Shown here: positions 55,321-64,000 of the stretch, in pieces
Layout: every line of letters begins with the position of its first letter
How positions within the stretch are numbered: the first letter of the stretch is position 1
Assembly: GCF_002099425.1 (NCBI RefSeq)
Contig: NW_018343978.1
Coordinates: 20,431,001-20,495,000, forward strand
Source of the DNA: Phascolarctos cinereus
Taxonomy: Eukaryota; Chordata; Mammalia; Diprotodontia; Phascolarctidae
Length of the DNA stretch: 64,000 nt
Direction: 5' to 3'
The notes under the pieces: model-generated
What the model saw: only the letters and a program-made list of their open reading frames with translations
What the model was told of the DNA's origin: nothing
Database searches by the model: none
Translations under genes and position numbers: made by a program

Positions 55321-56364
55321 CTGAGCTAAAATTTAAATGCATAAATTAAATTCAACAAATATTTATCAATTACTTTGATGCATCTGTAATTTCTAATGGT
55401 CCATTTATTGTTCTTCATCCGGTTTGACTCTTGGCCATGTCCTCCCCAAAATCTTTCAGATGAAGTCTGCTTAACTCTGGGCCATTTTTATAACTCTCTT
55501 GACATTGCATGGAAAAAAATAGAACCCACATATGTCCTATGTGAACAACCTACCTCCCTTTCTGGTAACATATCTTTCTGGTAATCATCTTTACAGCACA
55601 TATGGACAATTTTCAATGAAAGAATGAATGAAATAAAATTAAACTCCAGTGGGAATATGCTTTATCATACTCATATTTATCATGATCTTCTTCATTACTC
55701 TTTGGTTGCCCTTAACATTATTTCTTTGATGACTCTGTATTCCTTGGCTCATGAACATGCAGAATTAATGGAAAAATATTGGTATTAAAAATATGGGCCT
55801 TCATTTCATGAAAAAGTTCATATTTTTCTAAATCTTTCTTCTTGACAAAGAGACCAAACACATACTGGTTGAGGTAGGTATTCTGGTCTCATTGTAGAAA
55901 TTAGCTTATATTGGTTAAGCAACCTTAGGAAATGATGATACTCTTTGATCTATTCTTCTATCCATTTCCCATTTTTTTTTCATCAACAACTTGTTTAGTT
56001 TAGTTTGAAGCTGCCAAACTAAACCTTCAGTTGTACATCTCATTCTTCCTCATTTTCTAGGTTGGTATTAATTTGTATTTTTAAAGGGCGGTTGTTGGTA
56101 AGATCCATCACTAAGTGATTTAGAAATGATGTTTGTGGAATAATTTTTTAAACATTCAATTGTCACAGGTCTAGCTAAATAAAATTCAAAATTAAAAAAA
56201 CCGCACCAGAAAGAAATTGTCTAAAGAGTAAATAAGAAGAAACACTGTTTTTTTTTTCTTTGCCCTAATATTCATGACCAGGAGCATTTATTCTCTCTAT
56301 ACGTTGATTTCCATGTTGGTTAAACAAGCATATCATTTGTAGAAATATGTTCTGAGGGGCCTAT
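55321..56364. other. single-copy sequence
   Basis: Nothing recognised. Confidence 0.45.
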
Positions 56365-56366
56365 CT

Positions 56367-56414
56367 CATCATCATTATCATCATCATCATCATCATCATC
56401 ATCATTATCATCAC
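56367..56414 (+). repeat. (ATC)n microsatellite
   Basis: About 15 ATC units with ATT interruptions. Confidence 0.95.
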
Positions 56415-59400
56415 AAAAAATCTAAAAGACTCTATATGTTCAATACATTTAGAAAAAAAGGACATATACAGAAAGAAAATGCACATAGTTAATTAATGAA
56501 CCGATATTATTTGATTATAAGAATGTTTGATGGATATCATTTTTTTCCTGCTAAAGCAAAAGCTCCATCATTCACTTGATCACTGATCAAGTGCATATCC
56601 CTTTTAAAGGCTTTCCTCTCCCCTTTAAAGTGAAAAAGAAATGGCAATGATTTGCATTTCTATTACCTCATACATTCTATCTCAGTAGTATCTGATTCTT
56701 GTATCACAGTCTCTGAATTTCATTCAAGTGGTTATTGATATGCAATGAAAAGATAAGGATGATTTTTTTAAAGCAAATGCACAATGGATATATGCTCAGG
56801 TACATGAGCACACCCATGTACCTGCAAGATCAGTGCTTAAAAGCTCTGAGAATATTTGCTGAGAGTGCTATAGCTCATGACGATGAAGTTGATATAACCA
56901 TTGTTAATATTACTTGTGAATTTGTCGCAGCTAAATGGTTAGGATTATCTCATCAAATCATAACAATCAGAATATCTGCTTTAGAGCCACAAGAAATATA
57001 GTGTATATGGTTCTAGCTTGTCCCCACCTTGCCATATGATTCCTTTCTGTCATATGTGGATATGAGGATATATGTGTGCGTGGGTCTGCACTGGTTAAGA
57101 GCTGGCATAGCAGTCATTCTTTCTAATAAACCTCTGATCTGTTGAAAGGTAACTACAAAGCTTGTAGCCTAGGTACCGGGGCAAAGTGAGTTTCAATATG
57201 TGTGTGTGTGTAAGAAAAGATTGGTCCCAGGGGCTGCCTTGCTGAGCTTGTAACAGCTAATTGGACCTGTTAGGGTCAGCAATTAGCTCTGAGCTATTCA
57301 GAACTTCTGACAGTGCCACCTTTATCTGTAAACCAGTTCTTCATTGAACAATAATGCGGCAGACAATCAAGGAGTTCACCTAGCAGAGTACAAAAGCAAA
57401 CTGAGCCTCTCAGGGTAGATGGAGCCTTTCTTGGGCTGTGGAATTATTATGTCATCCCTACCCGTCAAATGAAGGCACGTCTTGAGTCTTCACCAGAAAG
57501 CTATGTAACCATTGCTCAGTGACTGTCCTTTTCTTTAGACTCATTAACTACTACAGATACCAAGTATTTCCTATTGGAATTAAGTCTGAAGGGGTTGGGA
57601 GAGGAGGAAAAGCCCTGCTATTTTTCTTTTCAATTGATGTGAAATATATAAGGGGAAAGCTACTTCTTGATTATTAATTATACTTGCCAGAAGCCTTTGC
57701 AAAGAAATTTAGAAAAGTGAGCTAGGCCTAGATCTGTAGTAGACTCTTTTACCATGATAAGCCAGAAACAAATCACCCAGCTTTGCCATTTTCCCCTCTT
57801 TGCCCCCAACATGATTTTCATCTTCTACATTTAGGACTCCAGAAAGAAAGTCAGAACTCTTGAGTTCCTATGAAGAATGTGTTGTTTCTAGGAGCTCTAA
57901 GAATCATTCCCATCCTGTGGAATAACCTTACTCAGGCTCTTCTAAATGAAGATGACGTAGAGCAGTTCACATGTCTCAGACTCAGTGGATCAATCTGTCC
58001 TGACAGGGTTAAGCCCCCTGGCAGCCTGGAGTGCTTGTAATGTTTGGCAAATACTGGTCCCTGGGGTCAAGCTATTTGATAGAGAGGTCCATATGACCTG
58101 CAAAGGAATAAGATGGGGCCCCCCAAGAGGATTTTATGTCTGGTTCTGCCCAGTGACTCTCATGTCAAAATTACTTCATCCTTCCAAGAGAAGCATTGAA
58201 TCACTTCGTGGAAGGAAATGCACCCCCGACAGGTCTGCGAATGACAGGTCTATAATTTCAGCATTATTTTAATACAATGTGGAAGTGCCTTATATATTTA
58301 AGCAGCTTCATTTTACATCTGCTTTTTAGGATAATTGATTTGTACTTGTCTCTGCTAGCTTTCAGTAATTTGCTTCCTTTTCTTTTTTTCCCCATCTCTT
58401 TGCCATCACCTCCCCTTTATTTCAACCCCCCCCCCGGTTTATAAATACTCCCATCATGCTTTCTGTTTTCTGAAGCTTCTATTTTGCAATGAAGCCTTGT
58501 CTTGCAAGGGAGGGTCAGATTGATGGGATTCTGCTGGGCTTTGTAAGTGGAACTGATTCTACTGAGTTTAGTGAATGATACAGGAGCCGTGGACTGCCTT
58601 AGGTTAACTGAGTGTACATTGCTGAGATAGGCCACGAATCGGACCTAGATGGGGTTGGCTAGCCCTTTCATGGCAAAGTAATACATCCCTAGTTTTGATT
58701 ATATTTATGTACATACATATATAAGCATTATTTACTTTGACAGCTTGGCAGAGAATCATTATATATAATGCAGCGGGAGTGAGAAAGGAAAGGAGGGGAC
58801 AAGTTTAGTCACTGGAATCCCTTTTTAAAAAATCTCAGAAAGGTTTTTACTGCAAGTTTTTCATTAGAGACAGTGTCTCCAAACCCCACTAAAACAAAAA
58901 AAAAGTTTGTATTCTCACATTTTTTGCCATAGTGTTTCTGTCCTGCCAAGCTGACAGCTGAAATCTTGCCCTACTCCTCCTGAATCAGATGTCAGCCACA
59001 AGCTAGCCTGGCCAACAGTAAAAGAAGAGAGAGAGTAGTCTAGCCTGGGGAAAAGGAAACATTTTACAACTGTGACCAACTCTGCTGAAACTGGGTGCGC
59101 ATGTCAAAAGCCTGTGAGCCCTGGCAGATAGCAGGAGAGGCAGCCTGGCTCCTCATGACATATGAGAGAACCTGAGCCTCATCGGTTCGATTCCAGACTG
59201 CGACTGTAACTTTCACAGCTGACATGCCACCAGGCAATCTTGCTAAAATGGAATAACGGTGCTGCTTTTTCTGAGACTGAGTCTAGGATGACACCATAAA
59301 AGTGGGGTGGCCATGTAGTGGGGTCCACTGCTTCTAAAACCCAGAGCAGAGCGTGATGTGACGCCTGATGCAAATTGACAGGCCCACTGACTTCCTCCCC

Positions 59401-61179
59401 ACCCTGCGTGTTTCCAGTTCCTTTATTAGCTTTGCCTCAGCAGTCTCTATGGGAGGCTCTCCAAAGACATGCTGTCCTATTTCTTATAAAGCCACATTGA
59501 CATACTTTCCCAGTGTCATTTCTTAAGGGCAAGGAGGTGAAAGAAAGGAAGGGAGTGAGCTAGAGAAAGACAGCAAGGGGAAGAAAAGTATATTTTGGAA
59601 GATACACAACTTTATTTGAGTGAGAGGAAAAGTATCCTGAAATTTGTCTGAAAGTATATTATTAAGGAATAGAAGGAATTAAGAAGTCTTAAGAAAATAA
59701 TATAAGACAATGGCATGGAAAAGATTGGCATATGAATGAGAATTCTCTTCTCTCATGATTCCTTCATTCTTTTCTTTCTTTCATTAAAAACAAACAGTGA
59801 GGGCAAGGCTTAAAATTGGTGTTAATCATCCCCAAATTGAGATCCATATTAGAATGATTAAGAATCTCTTTGGGTTTACTCATAGATTTAAAGGAAATTT
59901 GGGGATGGGAAATTGACTTTTTATCCAGATAAAATGATTAGAGGAATTTTTATACTTCCTGGCAGTCATGATAAAATTATTCAGTAAATATGAAGGAAAA
60001 ACCAGATGACAACTTGGGGTGGATACTTAGAGAGAAATGTTAAATACTTTGATACTGTCACGAAAGAGTGGGTGGTACGTAGGAAGGCATACTTGGGCTG
60101 TGTCACTAGAATGCCCATATGGGACATGATTCAGTAAATTCAGTGAAATAAAAAAATGATCACATCAGTTTGGCATTGTGAAGAGAGATGAAAACACTGA
60201 CTTTTTTTTTAACTGCAAGTTCTGACATCTTGAAATTCCAAGAGTTAAACTGCTGCTCTCTGAATCTCCTGGAGATGAGTACGGCAATGCCAGTCATGAT
60301 GCCTATTCATAAAAGTATAGAACAAAATTCAACTCCAGTGTTTTGAAATTGTGGTAATTGGTAAGAAAAAAATTGTAAGGCAGTAATTTTATAACACCTT
60401 TAATGAAGGAATTTTCTTCCTTAAATTGCTAATGTTCTGGGGGCATTTATTTCTCTTTGATGATGATTTCCAACCTTTTCCAAATCTACCAACCTATTCT
60501 TATGTACTATAATTTATGATGTCCTCTTTTGCTTCTAAATGATTGTATTTTAAAATTTGCACATGAATAAAGTGAGTTAAAATTATTTTGAAAGTTTTGC
60601 CACATCCTTTTATCTCATTGAAGCTTTGGGGGTTTTAATAAAGTTAAAATGGGGAATCATGGGTACTGTTTGGTACTCATTTGTATATTTATGTGATGGT
60701 ATTACCTAAAGAATTGATAGACATCAATAAGATAAAAAAATTCACATACCATCTCTGCTCAACTGGAAGATCATTTACTTATTCCAAACACCACAAGTCA
60801 AGTTATATATATATTTTCAAGTCTGTTTTCAAATCTAATTCACTATAGGACTTTTTCTTTTTAAACTTCTGAACATTTTAAGTACATAGGTGATAATTAG
60901 AAATGCCTTGAATGCAACTTGTTAACACAAAGCTATTTTGTCTACATTTTTGAATATTCTCATTTATAATAGAAAATACGGAAGTGAGCTGTTTAAACAT
61001 AACTCATTAGTTATGGTACTAATATAACTTTACAATGCTTTGTCTTTGTTTAGCTTCTCAAGGGATTTTTTTATATACGTTATTCTGGTTTCTGTAATAC
61101 TGCTAAGGCAATTTCACGGTTTCTTTCCCTGACTTTTCTTTCTTCCCCTTGTTTCCCAAGACTACATCCTTGACCATTT
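56415..61179. other. longest repeat-poor block; candidate conserved noncoding sequence
   Basis: Nearly 5 kb with no recognisable transposon, unusual in this window. The parts 57080-57560, 57960-58640 and 58880-59420 are less AT-rich and read as single-copy. Two modest open stretches (56735-57001 and 57985-58272, plus strand) show no known family and no exon signals I can support. Confidence 0.5.
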
Positions 61180-61321
61180 GGAATTCTGTTTTTATATTCT
61201 TTCCTAAAATGTGATCTTTTATATTCCTGTCTTCAACTCTCACCTTGGTATTGGTAGCTCTTACATTCTCATTTCAGTCTTCTGTTCTTTTCAGTATCTC
61301 CAAATGCCTAACAGACATTCC
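61180..61321 (+). mobile_element. L2 ORF2 fragment
   Basis: It codes text like SISKCLTDIP (CAGTATCTCCAAATGCCTAACAGACATTCC), matching the L2 RT segment before the DISTWM motif. Confidence 0.5.
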
Positions 61322-61480
61322 ATAGGATCATAGAATCACAGATCTATAGTTGTAAGTAAGGGACCTCAGGGATCATCTAATTCAATAATCTTATTTTTCA
61401 GCCTAGGACTATTAATTGTCTTGCCCAGTAAGTATCAGAAACGTTTTTTCCCCAAGTTCCTCTGATTCCAGTGACAGTGC
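61322..61480 (-). mobile_element. ancient CR1/L3-headed, MIR-ended repeat
   Basis: ATAGGATCATAGAATCACAGATC, GACCTCAGGGATCATCTAATTC, then ATTGTCTTGCCCAGTAAGTATC. Confidence 0.6.
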
Positions 61481-61689
61481 TCTTTTTCATTCTATCATAC
61501 AGTCTCAAAAATAGAAAATATGTAAAGTACAAAGGACTTACAGGTGCACAAAAATGCAAGAACAAATACAAGGCCCCAAATATGCTCAAAAATCCTACTT
61601 TTCTACAAGAATCCTATGAAATACTTAAGATATTCTTCAGACAAAAAGTGATAAAAAGCTTACTTTCCCTTTGATTGACTTCCTCCTAA
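61481..61689. other. unassigned
   Basis: AT-rich, nothing recognised. Confidence 0.4.
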
Positions 61690-61960
61690 AAATAGCTTCC
61701 CTTTCCAACTTCTAACCCTCCATTGATAATATCCTCATTGTCTTTTAGTTATATGATCTTTAAATCTTAGAAAATTCTTTTTTCTTTTCATGCTTCTTCA
61801 TTCCCTTGGCTGACTAAGAGTTAGTTACCAAATCTTGGCCTTTTCTTCAAAGTGTCTTTCATATGCATCTCTTCTTCACCATTCCCATTGCCATTACCCT
61901 ATCTGCAGCCTTTGTTGAAGAAGTTGTTATACCTGCAGCCTACTCCTCTGATCTCCCTGA
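61690..61960 (+). mobile_element. L2 ORF2 end / 3' UTR fragment
   Basis: ACCAAATCTTGGCCTTTTC, CCATTGCCATTACCCTATCTGCAGCC, TGATCTCCCTG match the L2 segment normally coding the end of ORF2. Confidence 0.6.
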
Positions 61961-61964
61961 AATA

Positions 61965-63520
61965 GAATGACAGAATCTTAGAGTCAGAAAGAATTTTAAC
62001 GATTCCAAACTAAACTAGAACATGAATCCTCTCTTTGGAATCCATGGCAAATAGTCATCTTAGACAACTTTCGCCATTAGGAAGAGTTTTCTTCTATTGA
62101 GTGAAAAGTCATGTCTCTTCTATGTCTAAGTCACTCCTAGTGCAGTCTTCTGGGGACAAGCACAAGTCCAAATCCTCTTTCCAATGATAGCCATTCAGAT
62201 ACTTAAAAATGTTTCTTTTGAGTCTTTTCTTCTCCTAACAGAACATTCTAATTCCCTAAATCGATCTGCAGATAGTATGAACACAAGGACCTTTACCATC
62301 TTAGTTCTTCCTCCTCAGATATGCTCTGGCTTCCTAAAAAGTAGTGCCTTTCACTAGACACAACTGTGGTTTGATTAAAGCAGAATACAGTAAAAGTCTC
62401 ACCTCATGGATTCTGGACACACTTCTAAGTATAACCTAAGATTATATTACTCTTTTTTTTTCTTTGGCTGCAGAGTTACTCTACTGATATCAAGCTTGTA
62501 GTCTGTTAAAACATTCAGATATTCTCACATAAATTACTATTTTCCCACCATCCATACTTTTGCAGTTAATTTTTTTGAAAGCAAACATAGAACATTTACT
62601 TATCTTTGTTAAACTTCATATTATCAGATTTAGTCAAATAGTCTAGCCTATAAATACATTATTGGAACTGAGTTCTATTTTCCTATATTATATCTCCCAT
62701 CTTGATATAATTTTCAAATGACATAAGTCATTGATGAAAATCATGACAATAAGGTTATGGGCAAATTCCCAGGATACTCCACTGGAGACTTCCTTCCAGA
62801 TTACTATCAATTCATTAATTATTACTCGCGAGTTCAATCATTCAACCGTCTTACTGAATTATCATCTAGCCTTCATCTATCCATCTTCTCAATGATAAGA
62901 TGAGAGATTTTGTAAATACCTTGTTGGATGTGAGGTTTTATGCTTGTGATAAGCATGACTTCTGTGACTTTATTCAAGTCATTGATAAAAAATTCCCAAA
63001 AGAATAAAGTTAATTGCAGATCTTTGGAACATATTACTAGAAACCTCCTTCTAAAGTGACATTGAACCAATAAAGCCTAAATCTCTGAATCTAGACTTTC
63101 CACTAGTTCTTGAATCCCTCTAACTCTATTATGAGCTAGCTTAGATATCTCAGCCTTTTTCACAAGAATAGTATGATATGCTATGTCAAATGCTTTGCTA
63201 AATCTAGGTAAACTATAAATGTAGAAATCCCCTCACTCATCAGCTTAGTAAGCCTTAAGAAAAGGGAAATGAAGCTAATATGTTATAAGCTCTTATGAGG
63301 AAATCATAAAAACTCATTGTGACTACTATTTCCTCTTCTAGATGTCCAGTAACCTCTTCAATACTATATTCTATAATTTTTCCAGAAACCAAATTCAAGT
63401 TCATTTGTTAGCTGTTCTCAAACTCTATCCTCTTCCTCTTCTTTTCTTTCTTTTTTTTTTTTCTAATCAGGACATCATTTGACTTTCTCCTATATTCTCC
63501 CACTCTCCACATTACAGCCA
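61965..63520 (-). mobile_element. CR1/L3-group LINE, long, minus strand
   Basis: A run of CR1 landmarks in reverse order: ATGACAGAATCTTAGAGTCAG at 61968; CCATTAGGAAGAGTTTTCTTC; a middle with GATACTCCACTGGAGACTTCC; CTATGTCAAATGCTTTGCTAAATC; GTAAGCCTTAAGAAAAGGGAAATGAAG; ACTATTTCCTCTTCTAGATGTCC; CTATAATTTTTCCAGAAACC; and AATCAGGACATCATTTG near 63466. About 1.5 kb, very old. It contains an internal, diverged duplication (see findings). Confidence 0.78.
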
Positions 63521-63800
63521 TTCCTGCCTTTTGTGCAATGTTTACCCTTTTTACTTCTGTCTCATCAAATTTTACCTATCCTTCAAGATTTTGGTCACGT
63601 CTAACTTCTCCCCTGGTAAATTCAGACCTCATTTTTCTCTCTTTTTTTCAGGTGACTTGAACTGTATCAGGGAAGGCCAAACTTGATCAATACATAACAT
63701 TCCCATTAGTTATGATGCCTGTGTGTGATCTGGCTTCTGTATTAATGCCTTCCTAATGATCTATGATGTCTAAGGCCCTTGAGCTTACCTTGCAGTATAT
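63521..63800 (+). mobile_element. possible L2 3' UTR fragment
   Basis: CCTATCCTTCAAGATTTTGGTCACG and CTTCTCCCCTGGTAAATTCAG resemble L2 3' UTR, weakly. Confidence 0.4.
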
Positions 63801-64000
63801 GTTTTAGTAGCATATTTTTTAATTACCAACCTTTTTAATAGGTGGTATACACCTACAGATGTGACCCATAAAAACTACAAAAATTCTATTTTTTAAAGAT
63901 AAGAAACATTTTCCTCATTGAATCACAGTGCTGTTCATAATTCATTCTATACAAATTGTCCACTTTTTATCTCTGTGTCCTGTGGATTTTTTTGTACATG
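63801..64000. other. unassigned window end
   Basis: AT-rich; nothing recognised. Confidence 0.4.

Noticed and set aside
1-64000. Endogenous retrovirus or other LTR element
   Set aside because: I looked for paired LTR-like ends, primer-binding-site-like text and gag/pol/env-type peptides and recognised none; a library search could still reveal solo LTRs.
1-64000. An intact host protein-coding gene
   Set aside because: All open stretches above 60 codons are explained by LINEs, low complexity, or show no family resemblance; exons shorter than that cannot be excluded without transcripts or alignment.

Overview
This is nuclear DNA of a marsupial. I found no intact host protein-coding exon, no tRNA or rRNA gene, no CpG island and no bacterial-style feature. 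The marsupial call rests on the repeats: many copies of the tRNA-derived SINE that opens with a GGGGCAGCTAGGTGG-like head and ends in CCCCAATTGCCT, a longer relative of it with a CORE/MIR-like body, a BovB/RTE LINE, very many L2 and MIR copies, L1s with marsupial-type 3' ends and a HAL1-like element. The species cannot be fixed from the sequence alone. The window is best read as a gene-poor intergenic region or the inside of a very long intron.

Layout. 1-2.6 kb: an L1 3' end, then a HAL1-like (ORF1-only) LINE. 3.1-5.0 kb: an RTE fragment, a pair of SINEs inside one 20-bp target-site duplication (TSD), and L2 split by an RTE-tailed SINE. 6.1-11.3 kb: a three-level nest in which a SINE lies inside a minus-strand BovB LINE, which lies inside a minus-strand L2. 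11.6-15.9 kb: L1 pieces, CORE-SINEs, and an L2 split by an RTE fragment with a clear TSD. 16-33 kb: mostly single-copy AT-rich sequence with scattered MIR, L2 and SINE copies and several GT/TA/AGG microsatellites. 33-41 kb: SINEs, MIRs, L2 and a hAT end. 41.8-45.0 kb: an L1 with both ends and a TSD but a large internal deletion. 45-47.5 kb: stacked L2 and CR1/L3 fragments in both orientations. 47.7-48.7 kb: purine and pyrimidine tracts. 51.4-52.7 kb: an L2 split by a 5'-truncated L1 that appears to carry a 3' transduction. 54.66-54.96 kb: a minisatellite. 55-61 kb: the longest repeat-poor block, with several stretches that look like candidate conserved noncoding sequence. 61.2-63.8 kb: L2 and a long minus-strand CR1/L3 element with an internal duplication.

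How the parts relate. The main story is LINE-SINE partnership. The long SINE class ends in a tail resembling the 3' tail of the BovB element in the same window, and one such SINE has inserted into that BovB. A second RTE-like tail is shared between a LINE fragment near 15.4 kb and SINEs near 4.5, 14.3 and 23.3 kb. The insertions can be ordered in time: L2, MIR and CR1/L3 are oldest; BovB, L1 and the tRNA SINEs are younger. I recognised no retroviral or LTR element. All family assignments come from reading the sequence against remembered consensus features; no database search was run.
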